Shown here piece after piece: positions 24,261 to 31,954 of a DNA stretch of 64,000 nucleotides. The DNA is from Salipaludibacillus daqingensis. GTDB taxonomy: Bacteria; Bacillota; Bacilli; Bacillales; Salisediminibacteriaceae. The notes under the pieces were generated by a model, which saw only the letters and a list, made by a program, of their open reading frames with translations, was not told the DNA's origin and made no database searches. Positions within the stretch are counted from its first letter, which is position 1, and each line of letters begins with the position of its first letter. Both the position numbers and the translations under genes were made by a program. Location: assembly GCF_029891575.1 (NCBI RefSeq), contig NZ_JARZHF010000002.1:491160-555159 (forward strand), in the 5' to 3' direction.

Positions 24261-26237
24261 ATGGTAGATAAAGAGAAAGAAATGCTTTCAGAAGAAGAAC
24301 AGCAAGAAATGCTAGCGAAATACGATAAAGAGTCTTCTTTCCGGCAAAACACCGGTAAATGGAAATGGGTTATCTCATTTCTCGCTATTTCATTAACTGT
24401 TTTTCACTTATGGCGAGCTTTTCCACAAAATGGTGGACCGTTAGTATATTTAATGCAAGGATCTGTTCATTTAGGAACAGCAATGGGACTTATTTTCCTT
24501 CTTTATCCATTTCGTAGAACTGGTATAAAAAAAGTTGGTATCCCTTGGTACGATGTCATTTTAGCCTTTCTATCGATGGGGTCCGTTTATTATATTTTAT
24601 TCAGATATGATTGGATAACTGGACCTGCTCGAATTCTTGGTTTTTCCAACCTTGATATCGCTGTCGCTACAATAGGTATTGTTCTTTTATTAGAGGCTAC
24701 TCGTCGAGCCGTGGGAATTCCAATCATTGTCATCGCTTCTTTAGCGATTATTTATGGTTTATACGGAACAAATATTCCTTACTTTGGACACGGTGGGTTT
24801 GATTGGCCAGGCCTTGCTAGAAGATTATTTTTCACTTCTGATGCTATATTCGGAACACCAATACAAATTTCTTCAACCTATATTTTTCTCTTTCTATTTT
24901 TTGGTGTAATGTTAACCAAAACTGGAGTAGGTCAATACTTTAATGATTTAGCCTTCGGTGCAACAGGTCGCTTCACTGGTGGTACGGCCAAAGCCGCTGT
25001 TGCTGCATCAGCTCTGCAAGGAATGGTTACAGGAAGTTCTGTTGCAAACACCGTTGCTTCTGGTTCGTTTACGATACCAATGATGAAACGAGCCAAGTTC
25101 AGACCAGAATTTGCTGCGGCAGCGGAGGCATCTGCTTCAACTGGTGGACAAATCATGCCACCCATTATGGGTGCTGCTGCGTTTATTATGGCAGAGTATG
25201 TATCCAGTGTATCTTATAGTGATATTATTGTTATTGGTATTATCCCAGCGATGCTATACTTCACTGGAGTATTCATGGGAACGCACTTTGAAGCAAAACG
25301 GTACGGTATTACAGGTCTTCCAAAAAGTGAATTACCTTCAATGAAAGGTCTCGCTAAACGAGCAGATTTACTTTTACCTCTTATCGTAATTGTTTCTATG
25401 CTCGTTAATGGTTTTACACCAACTTATGCTGCGTTAACGGGAATTGGGACTGCCTTTCTTGTAAGCTTTTTCCGTAAAGACACACGCATGAAGCCAAGAG
25501 ATATTGTCGATGCTTTCGAACAAGGGGCAAGAGTAGCCCTCCCTGTTATTGCAGCCTGTGCAACTGCGGGTATTATCGTTGGTGTCGTTGTATTTACTGG
25601 TTTAGGTGGGAAAATTGCCGGTGGATTATTGGAAATTGCCGGTGACAGTCTTTTCTTGCTCTTGTTCTTTACAATGATAGCGTGTATTTTACTAGGAATG
25701 GGCTTACCAACAACGGCAAATTACGTAGTTACGGCATCCATGGCCGCTCCAGCTTTAATGGCTTATGGAGTCCCTGATATTGCTGCTCACATGTTTGTGT
25801 TTTATTTTGGAATCGTTGCAGATATCACACCGCCTGTTTGTTTAGCCGCATACGCTGGCTCGGGTATTGCCAAAGCAAATCCGATGAAAGCAGGTGTCAT
25901 GGCCTTCAAGTTAGCAATCGCTGGGTTTATTATTCCTTACGTCTTTGTTTATAATCCAGCACTGTTATTACAAGATGCGGACGTGTTAACAGTCGTTCAA
26001 TTGGTTATTACGGCCCTTCTAGGTATGGCAGCAATAAGTGCTACAATGATGAATTACTTTGTATATTCATTCAAATGGTATGAAAGGCTTATTCTTCTCG
26101 CTGCAGGTATCATGCTTATCTATCCAGAAAATTTGGTCATTGAATTGTCTGGATTTGTATTGTTTGTATTGATAGGCTATATTCAACACAAACGAAAAAA
26201 AAGAGAAACGCCAACAAATGCAGAAAGTAATGCATAA
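24261..26237 (+). CDS. Fused TRAP transporter permease (DctQM type)
   Basis: A 658-residue permease, the usual size of TAXI-TRAP permeases in which the small and large TRAP subunits are fused. A charged N-terminal tail (about 50 residues) precedes four helices, then about twelve helices of the large subunit. Conserved stretches are GMVTGSSVANTVASGSFTIP, ASTGGQIMPPIMGAAAFIMAE and, in the second half, GMGLPTTANYVVTA with ITPPVCLAAYAGSGIA. It uses the Na+ gradient to import the ligand of the TAXI protein encoded upstream. ATG at 24261 follows AGGTGAGGTGAAAGT. Confidence 0.93.
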   Translation: MVDKEKEMLSEEEQQEMLAKYDKESSFRQNTGKWKWVISFLAISLTVFHLWRAFPQNGGPLVYLMQGSVHLGTAMGLIFLLYPFRRTGIKKVGIPWYDVILAFLSMGSVYYILFRYDWITGPARILGFSNLDIAVATIGIVLLLEATRRAVGIPIIVIASLAIIYGLYGTNIPYFGHGGFDWPGLARRLFFTSDAIFGTPIQISSTYIFLFLFFGVMLTKTGVGQYFNDLAFGATGRFTGGTAKAAVAASALQGMVTGSSVANTVASGSFTIPMMKRAKFRPEFAAAAEASASTGGQIMPPIMGAAAFIMAEYVSSVSYSDIIVIGIIPAMLYFTGVFMGTHFEAKRYGITGLPKSELPSMKGLAKRADLLLPLIVIVSMLVNGFTPTYAALTGIGTAFLVSFFRKDTRMKPRDIVDAFEQGARVALPVIAACATAGIIVGVVVFTGLGGKIAGGLLEIAGDSLFLLLFFTMIACILLGMGLPTTANYVVTASMAAPALMAYGVPDIAAHMFVFYFGIVADITPPVCLAAYAGSGIAKANPMKAGVMAFKLAIAGFIIPYVFVYNPALLLQDADVLTVVQLVITALLGMAAISATMMNYFVYSFKWYERLILLAAGIMLIYPENLVIELSGFVLFVLIGYIQHKRKKRETPTNAESNA

Positions 26238-26248
26238 AGAATTAATCA

Positions 26249-26287
26249 AAAACGAGCAGAATGGATTTCCCGTTCTGCTCGTTTTAT
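26249..26287. terminator. Bidirectional terminator between the TRAP permease and rpiR-type gene
   Basis: Thirteen-base arms AAAACGAGCAGAA and TTCTGCTCGTTTT with T-runs on both strands; it can serve both convergent genes. Confidence 0.85.
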
Positions 26288-26399
26288 ATGTCAATTTCTA
26301 AAGATCACATTAGAATTTATGTGAAACCATTATGGAGAACTATTATCTATATGGAATCGCCTCGCACAGACACATCTGTAATCAACTTTATCCTTTCTC

Positions 26400-27254
26400 C
26401 TAATCATAAAAGACATCAAACGTCTCCCAAAGTCCTTCTAATTCTTTTAATCTCTTTTCTACTTTTTTATGTTCAGCCCTCGTCAAAGCTGTGATCAACG
26501 CACTGGCAATACTCATAGGGGCAGAAAAGGAATCAATAAACGAGTTAATTTCCGTTGTCGCAACTAATTTATAGTCTGCGTAAGGGACAAGTGGACTGAG
26601 TAGATGATCTGTTATCACGACAGTTTTTGCATCTCTTTGTTTTACGTACTTTAATACTTCTACTGTTCTTCTAGTATAACGAGAAAAGCCAAGACCTATA
26701 ACAAGATCATCTTTAGAAATATCTAAAAGATGTTCGGACACACCATCTGCTTGATGGATCATTTCAGTATTTTGAAGTACTAAATCTAAATAAAATTCCA
26801 AAAATCCACCAATACTTGTTGCACTGCGATAAGCGACAATATAAATTCGCTTTGCTTCAATCATTTCATTTACCACTTTTTCAAATATGGCAGGATCAAC
26901 TTGATTTAACGTTTGTTTTAAGTTTTGAATATCATCTTGTAACACTTCCGTTACAACATTTTCAGTGTAATTATCATCATCTGTCGTTCTAGCTAAAACT
27001 TCAGCAGATGTCATTTTTCTTTGCAATGCCTCCTGCAGATGACGTTGCAAATCAGGATAACCTTTGTAGTTGAGGAAAAAGGCAAATCGTATAACGGTAG
27101 CTTCTCCTACTTTTACATATTTAGCTAATTTAGAAGCCGTTAAGAAAGGTGCTGTTTCATGATGCTCAATAAGATAATTCGCAATCTTTTTGTGAGATTT
27201 ACTCATTTTCTCTCTACCTTGAATCATTCGTTGATAAACATCACTTTCAAGCAA
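26400..27254 (-). CDS. MurR/RpiR family transcriptional regulator
   Basis: A 284-residue regulator: N-terminal HTH (about 1-80) with SKLAKYVKVGEATVIRFAFFLNYKGYPDLQ, and a C-terminal SIS domain (about 120-250) with IYIVAYRSATSIGGF and DLVIGLGFSRYTRRTVEVL, which in this family binds phosphorylated sugars or other acids. It starts at TTG 27254 after AAAGGAGGATGCAGC, 13 bp behind the aminotransferase gene, so the two form an operon. Two almost identical 18-bp palindromes upstream of that operon are its likely sites. The target set probably includes the kamA-like gene. Confidence 0.9.
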   Translation of the reverse strand: MLESDVYQRMIQGREKMSKSHKKIANYLIEHHETAPFLTASKLAKYVKVGEATVIRFAFFLNYKGYPDLQRHLQEALQRKMTSAEVLARTTDDDNYTENVVTEVLQDDIQNLKQTLNQVDPAIFEKVVNEMIEAKRIYIVAYRSATSIGGFLEFYLDLVLQNTEMIHQADGVSEHLLDISKDDLVIGLGFSRYTRRTVEVLKYVKQRDAKTVVITDHLLSPLVPYADYKLVATTEINSFIDSFSAPMSIASALITALTRAEHKKVEKRLKELEGLWETFDVFYD

Positions 27255-27267
27255 GCTGCATCCTCCT

Positions 27268-28665
27268 TTAGGACACGCCAGCTCCTCCTTTTAATCGATG
27301 ACACGCTTTCTCATAAGCATTCAGGGTAAATGACAACTCTTTTTCCCCATGTGCCGCTGAAATACTATAGCGATTCAGTGGTTTCGTATAGATTCCCTGT
27401 TGCATCAATTCAAAGTCTAACTTCTTTCTGTTACTTGTATTCGTGTTTTGGAGGTCGCGGTAGTGTCGTAGATTTGTTTCTTGGTTCCATATTACATTAA
27501 AAATAGAACCAACGCCAAATGTCTGAAGAGGCAATCCCGCATTTCGACCTATTTCTTCAATGCCGTCCCTTAATTTATTAGTATAATGAATAATTCCATC
27601 ATAATTCGACTCTAAATCTTTTATTGTTGCTAAACCAGCCGCTAAAATCGTAGGGTGTCCATTATACGTTCCGCTATGAAAGAGCACGTCGCGTGCTGTT
27701 CCTTTCCCTTGAGAACCAGCTTCAAATACATCGTTTCCTCTGTTAGGAGAACTCACTTCCAATATTTCACTTTTTCCTCCCACTAATCCTATTGGAAATC
27801 CTCCACCAATCACTTTTCCTAATGTTGTGATATCAGGTTTGATGCCATATATACTTTGAGCTCCACCTAATGCAGAACGAAAACCCGTTTTCACTTCATC
27901 ATATATTAACAAAACATGATAATGTTCTGTTAGTTCTCTTAACCGTTGCATGAACTCAACATCAGCTTTGATGAATCCACCTTGGACAGGTTCTATTACT
28001 ACTGCAGCCAACTCATGATGATGTTTTTTCAATAAATTCTCTATTCCCTCTATGTGATTAAATGGGAATATATAAGGTTCAAGACCATCTATCTCTACTC
28101 CCGCTGATTCCGGTACAGCGTTTGGTGCGGCTTCATCCCCAGATTCATTTAGAGGTGGGTTGATACTATATAGCATTTCTTTATAGCCACCGTGATAGTG
28201 TCCTTCGAATTTTGCCACTCTTTTCTTCCCTGTAAAAACTTGCGCTAAACGAATCGCTAATTGCGTAGCTTCCGTGCCTGAATTCGTATATCTTATTTTC
28301 TCCATCGAAGGAAAATAGTGTTGTATTTTTTTGGCGAATTGAATTTCTAGATGATGAGGTGTTCCGAACAATGCTGTTCCATCGTTCATAAACTGCTCTT
28401 TGATCGCTTCAAGGACAGGGGTACTCCCGTGACCTAGAGCAAGTGATCCATAACCCATTAAATAATCTACGTACCAATTCCCATCAAGATCTTTTAGCCA
28501 AGCCCCATCTCCTTTATCCATTACAATTGGATAAGGGGCAAAGTATTTAATATTTGCTGTTACTCCTCCAGGCAGATATTTTTCCGCCTCTTTCATGTGT
28601 TTAGCTGATTTTTTTGTACCTAATCCAAACTGAATCATAGGATGGTCAATTTTTTCTATGGCCAT
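27268..28665 (-). CDS. Class III PLP aminotransferase, glutamate-1-semialdehyde aminomutase-like
   Basis: A 465-residue fold-type I PLP enzyme close to HemL and to beta-amino-acid aminotransferases. It has LPGGVTANIKYF, YVDYLMGYGSLALGH, the substrate motif SGTEATQLAIRLA, the metal-free Asp motif LLIYDEVKTGFR, and the PLP lysine in TTLGKVIGGGFPIG. It is unlikely to be the haem-pathway HemL because it sits with an RpiR regulator and opposite a radical SAM aminomutase; a beta-amino acid or semialdehyde substrate is a better guess. The start is taken at ATG 28665, 11 bases after GGTGGAG; ATGs or a TTG up to 28701 are alternatives. Confidence 0.85.
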   Translation of the reverse strand: MAIEKIDHPMIQFGLGTKKSAKHMKEAEKYLPGGVTANIKYFAPYPIVMDKGDGAWLKDLDGNWYVDYLMGYGSLALGHGSTPVLEAIKEQFMNDGTALFGTPHHLEIQFAKKIQHYFPSMEKIRYTNSGTEATQLAIRLAQVFTGKKRVAKFEGHYHGGYKEMLYSINPPLNESGDEAAPNAVPESAGVEIDGLEPYIFPFNHIEGIENLLKKHHHELAAVVIEPVQGGFIKADVEFMQRLRELTEHYHVLLIYDEVKTGFRSALGGAQSIYGIKPDITTLGKVIGGGFPIGLVGGKSEILEVSSPNRGNDVFEAGSQGKGTARDVLFHSGTYNGHPTILAAGLATIKDLESNYDGIIHYTNKLRDGIEEIGRNAGLPLQTFGVGSIFNVIWNQETNLRHYRDLQNTNTSNRKKLDFELMQQGIYTKPLNRYSISAAHGEKELSFTLNAYEKACHRLKGGAGVS

Positions 28666-28705
28666 TTTAAACAAGTCTCCACCTTTCATTCTCCGTTTCA
28701 TTTTT

Positions 28706-28723
28706 ATGAAATATTTATTTCAT
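28706..28723. promoter_or_regulatory. Palindromic operator copy 1, aminotransferase side
   Basis: The 18-bp sequence ATGAAATATTTATTTCAT has ATGAAAT/ATTTCAT arms. It lies about 40 bp upstream of the aminotransferase start and is almost identical to a second copy at 28817-28834. RpiR is the likely ligand because it is the only regulator encoded in this unit. Confidence 0.6.
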
Positions 28724-28816
28724 TTTATGCTATTTATGCTCGTCTGTGAAGGGATTAATTCATATTTTTTCAAATAATTTTGAATTAATTATTAAAATGG
28801 GCTAAGCACGAGAAAA

Positions 28817-28834
28817 ATGAAGTATTTATTTCAT
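28817..28834. promoter_or_regulatory. Palindromic operator copy 2, kamA-like side
   Basis: ATGAAGTATTTATTTCAT differs from copy 1 at one base of 18. It lies upstream of a possible kamA-like promoter, TTGAAG (28877-28882), 16 bp, TATAGA (28899-28904). Confidence 0.6.
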
Positions 28835-28930
28835 TCTTTCAGCATTTCAGATCATTTCCTCCGTTTTTGACCGATTTTGAAGCTTATGTTTAAATGAATA
28901 TAGAATACACTATGAGGAGGATGATTTCCT

Positions 28931-30097
28931 ATGGCTCAACCAAAGTACATCATGAATATTGAAAAGGTCCCTCACCTTTCTGACGAGGAAAAAGCAAAGT
29001 TAAAACAAATTACAGAAAAATTTGTCTTTCGCGTAAATGAATATTATTTAGGATTAATTGATTGGGGCGATCCTAAAGATCCAATTAGAAAATTAGTTAT
29101 TCCGAATGAAGGAGAATTAGAGGAGTATGGTCGCTGGGATGCTTCTGATGAAGATACAAACTATGTTGTTCCAGGTTGCCAACATAAATATGACCAAACA
29201 GCTTTATTAATAGTTTCTGAAGTATGTGGTGCCTATTGCCGTTACTGCTTTAGAAAGCGTTTGTTTAGAAATGATATTAAAGAAGCAATGTCCGATGTTC
29301 AACCAGGAATTGAATATATAAAAGAACATCCTGAAATAACAAACGTTTTGTTAACTGGTGGAGATTCTCTAATACTAGCGACGAAAAAATTACGTGGGAT
29401 TATCGAACAACTTAGAGAAATCCCTCATGTAAAAATTATTCGATTAGGTTCAAAAATGCCTGTTTTTAATCCGATGCGTATTTATGAGGATGAAGAGCTG
29501 CTTAAGTTAATAAAAGAGTACTCAACGCCTGAGCAACGAATCTACGTGATGGCTCATATTAATCATCCTGTTGAAATTACCCCTGAAGCGAAAAAAGGCT
29601 TCGATGCTTTGCATAATGCTGGAGCGATAGTCGTTAATCAAACTCCTGTTTTAAAAGGAATCAATGACGACCCTAAAGTTCTCGCAGAGCTGTTAGATCA
29701 ACTGTCATGGGCAGGTGTAACGCCTTACTACTTCTTTATCAATCGACCAGTAGCTGGAAATAATGACTTTGTTCTTTCGTTAAAAGATGCCTATCAAATA
29801 GTAGAAGAAGCAAAAGCATTAACTTCTGGATTAGGAAAGCGCGTCCGCTTATCTATGAGTCATACTTCTGGTAAAATTGAGATCTTAGCTATCGAAGACG
29901 GTAAAGCTTATTTGAAATACCACCAGTCTCGTGACAATAACTACGGTAAATTTATGGTTCTTGACTGCCCTGAAGATGCATCCTGGTTTGATGATCTTCC
30001 TGGAAATGAACAACATTGGGATGCTCCTAAGAAGAAATGGGATGACTTTAAAGGCGCTAACGAAAAAATTGCAGCTAAAGAACAACCGATCACATAA
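28931..30097 (+). CDS. KamA family radical SAM 2,3-aminomutase
   Basis: A 388-residue enzyme with the radical SAM cluster motif C-G-A-Y-C-R-Y-C-F (CxxxCxxC) and downstream LTGGDSLIL, as in lysine 2,3-aminomutase. The PLP-binding lysine is likely that in MSHTSGKIE. It is shorter than lysine aminomutases and, by alignment from memory, carries Arg (INRPVAG) and no acid where lysine aminomutase has its two substrate-binding aspartates, so lysine is improbable; a carboxylate-bearing amino acid such as glutamate is possible. No AblB-type acetyltransferase is adjacent. It is transcribed divergently from the aminotransferase, with matching operators. ATG follows ATGAGGAGGATGATTTCCT. Confidence 0.85.
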   Translation: MAQPKYIMNIEKVPHLSDEEKAKLKQITEKFVFRVNEYYLGLIDWGDPKDPIRKLVIPNEGELEEYGRWDASDEDTNYVVPGCQHKYDQTALLIVSEVCGAYCRYCFRKRLFRNDIKEAMSDVQPGIEYIKEHPEITNVLLTGGDSLILATKKLRGIIEQLREIPHVKIIRLGSKMPVFNPMRIYEDEELLKLIKEYSTPEQRIYVMAHINHPVEITPEAKKGFDALHNAGAIVVNQTPVLKGINDDPKVLAELLDQLSWAGVTPYYFFINRPVAGNNDFVLSLKDAYQIVEEAKALTSGLGKRVRLSMSHTSGKIEILAIEDGKAYLKYHQSRDNNYGKFMVLDCPEDASWFDDLPGNEQHWDAPKKKWDDFKGANEKIAAKEQPIT

Positions 30098-30179
30098 TTT
30101 TTATCGTTTAATATTATTCATTTGTAATAATATGTCATACAAGTATAAAAGGAATAGAATATTTATATTTGTAACTTAG

Positions 30180-30212
30180 TAAGAGCCGCTCCTTATTAGG
30201 GCGGCTTCTTTA
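30180..30212 (+). terminator. Terminator after the kamA-like gene
   Basis: Arms GAGCCGC and GCGGCTTC with a ten-base loop and a short T-run, 80 bp past the stop. Confidence 0.65.
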
Positions 30213-30299
30213 CTAATATTAAAAGATATATAGAAATTCCCCCTTCTCCCCTATTTTTTAGTACAATATATGTAGAAATGAACAGAAGAGGGATATGTT

Positions 30300-31091
30300 A
30301 TGAAACTGTTTTTATTAATAATTTTAGCTCTTCTTCCACTGGTAGGCTGTTCGGAAGATTTTCTTTTTCAAAATAAATCTCCTTCTAACACCGTTTTACC
30401 TATTACAACTGATATTTATCAAACTCCTTTGGCCATGTCTTATCATGCTAATGATCGCACAGACAAAGGGGTTTATTTATCATTTATTGTGGAACATACC
30501 GATGAGTCTCCTATTGCCTCTGATGACTATCAGTTTCAGTGGCCGAAATATGTAGCGGATGATAGAGACATCGTATATGAAGTCAAAGATGTTGAATATA
30601 CACACAGTGAGATTGATAACAAAACATTAGAAAACCATCAACTTGGCATCAAACTAAAAATCACACCTCCTCCACCTAAAGGAAGTGTTGACCAACTAAT
30701 CCAAATTCCATTGTATATTGTTCCAAGGTTATTTGAACAAGGATATCCTTTTCCTATCGACGAGGAAGTCATTGATCAAATAGAAGTTGGTGATTTAATC
30801 CTTGAAGATGTTCAAGTAAAAGAGAACACGGTATCCTTTAATCTTCTCGATCAGCACCCTGATGGAAACCACCGCCATTTAGCTTACTTATTTTCACGAC
30901 TCCAGGAAGGACAAAATATTTATCCGATGTTTTCAAGAATGGAAAAAATCGATAATCATCTTCATGTTCAATTAGAATTTGCTCAAGATATCACTCTGCC
31001 AGGTCGATTCTCTATCGATCGAACAACGGTAGATTTGCCAGAATGGCGTTTTTCTTTCGTCCTACCCCTGAACGAAGACAATCTTGAATAA
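30300..31091 (+). CDS. Hypothetical lipoprotein
   Basis: A 263-residue exported lipoprotein: short signal peptide MKLFLLIILALLPLVGC with lipobox LVGC (Cys17). The mature part is rich in beta-strand-like, acidic segments without a motif I recognise; a Pro-rich turn PPPPKG lies near residue 122. Function unknown. ATG at 30300 follows GAAGAGGGATATGTT. It has its own terminator and no obvious operon partner; the next gene is convergent. Confidence 0.65.
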   Translation: MKLFLLIILALLPLVGCSEDFLFQNKSPSNTVLPITTDIYQTPLAMSYHANDRTDKGVYLSFIVEHTDESPIASDDYQFQWPKYVADDRDIVYEVKDVEYTHSEIDNKTLENHQLGIKLKITPPPPKGSVDQLIQIPLYIVPRLFEQGYPFPIDEEVIDQIEVGDLILEDVQVKENTVSFNLLDQHPDGNHRHLAYLFSRLQEGQNIYPMFSRMEKIDNHLHVQLEFAQDITLPGRFSIDRTTVDLPEWRFSFVLPLNEDNLE

Positions 31092-31120
31092 CACTCATAT
31101 AACAACCGTTCGTGTTATAA

Positions 31121-31153
31121 AAGAAGCACCAATTTCGGTGCTTCTTTTTTATT
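31121..31153. terminator. Terminator after the 30300-31091 lipoprotein gene
   Basis: Arms AAGAAGCACC and GGTGCTTCTT with a six-base loop and a T-run; it lies between two convergent genes. Confidence 0.85.
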
Positions 31154-31186
31154 AATTATGCTTAGACCATTTAACACCTTTAATTA

Positions 31187-31729
31187 TTAATCAAAATCAT
31201 CATCATGTTCCTCTGGAACGTATCCCGTATCAGGCATTACTCCAGGATACCCGTTCGGTTGCGAATGATAAGCGTCCTGATAAGACATGGCATATTGAGG
31301 TTGTGGAGAGATATGATTCCCCATCATTGGTTGTGCTTCTTGCCCTTGACCAGCTCCAGGAGAGCCATAAGGGTGGCCTTCTTGAAAGCCGGAGTATTGA
31401 TGTTCCGCCAGACTAAAGTCTGTCTGAGGTGATCCTTGTTGTTGAGGAAAACCCATCTGGCCAAGTTGAGATGGATTCATTGTCATATGATTTGGCTGAG
31501 AATGTTGCTGCGAATAACTCCCTCCCATATTAGCATAACCTTGCGTTGCTTGATGGTGATATGCAGGATGGCTCATCGCCCCATATTGTGGTTGCTGCTG
31601 GTACATCATATGAGCTTGACTAGGTGGGTGGCTAGCCCCCATTACTTGACTTGGTTGGTGCATCATAGCATTAGGTGTTTGCATGTATCCAGGGTATTGT
31701 TTGGCTTTCTTGTGACAATTACAGTTCAT
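31187..31729 (-). CDS. Gln/Pro/Met/His-rich low-complexity protein, possible spore-surface protein
   Basis: A 180-residue protein that begins MNCNCHKKAKQYPGY and then consists of Gln, Pro, His, Met, Tyr and Gly in short irregular motifs (PQYGAMSHPAYHH, SPQPQYAMSYQDAYHSQ), ending in an acidic VPEEHDDDFD. There is no signal peptide or membrane segment. The composition is like that of Bacillus coat and crust proteins, and the N-terminal CxCH could bind metal or cross-link, but I cannot assign a family. ATG at 31729 follows GGAAAGGGGTTCAACAT. The reading frame, ribosome site and lack of stops in a biased composition support a real gene. Confidence 0.7.
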   Translation of the reverse strand: MNCNCHKKAKQYPGYMQTPNAMMHQPSQVMGASHPPSQAHMMYQQQPQYGAMSHPAYHHQATQGYANMGGSYSQQHSQPNHMTMNPSQLGQMGFPQQQGSPQTDFSLAEHQYSGFQEGHPYGSPGAGQGQEAQPMMGNHISPQPQYAMSYQDAYHSQPNGYPGVMPDTGYVPEEHDDDFD

Positions 31730-31833
31730 ATGTTGAACCCCTTTCCTCTTCTATTCTTGCTGACTACGTCACTATCCATTAGTTATACATTTGTTAGCGA
31801 CGATTCTCTTCATCTTATGAAGCCCGGTTAAAA

Positions 31834-31867
31834 ATGTGACATTCCCCTAAGTCATTCGCCGTCACAT
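31834..31867. repeat. Spaced inverted repeat upstream of the B12/radical SAM gene
   Basis: ATGTGAC (31834-31840) and GTCACAT (31861-31867) are exact inverse copies 20 bp apart. The spacing is too long for a single CRP/FNR-type site; it may be a paired operator or chance. Confidence 0.3.
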
Positions 31868-31954
31868 GTTTCAAAAATTAGAAAACAACATCTACAGTTA
31901 TTCAATCATCAAATATGATATGATTACGTTACATTTTATTTGGAGGAATTTATC

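Noticed and set aside
27268..28665. HemL of the haem pathway
   Set aside because: The protein is GSAM-like but has neighbours unrelated to haem and is coregulated with a radical SAM aminomutase; the canonical hemL is expected in the hemAXCDBL cluster.
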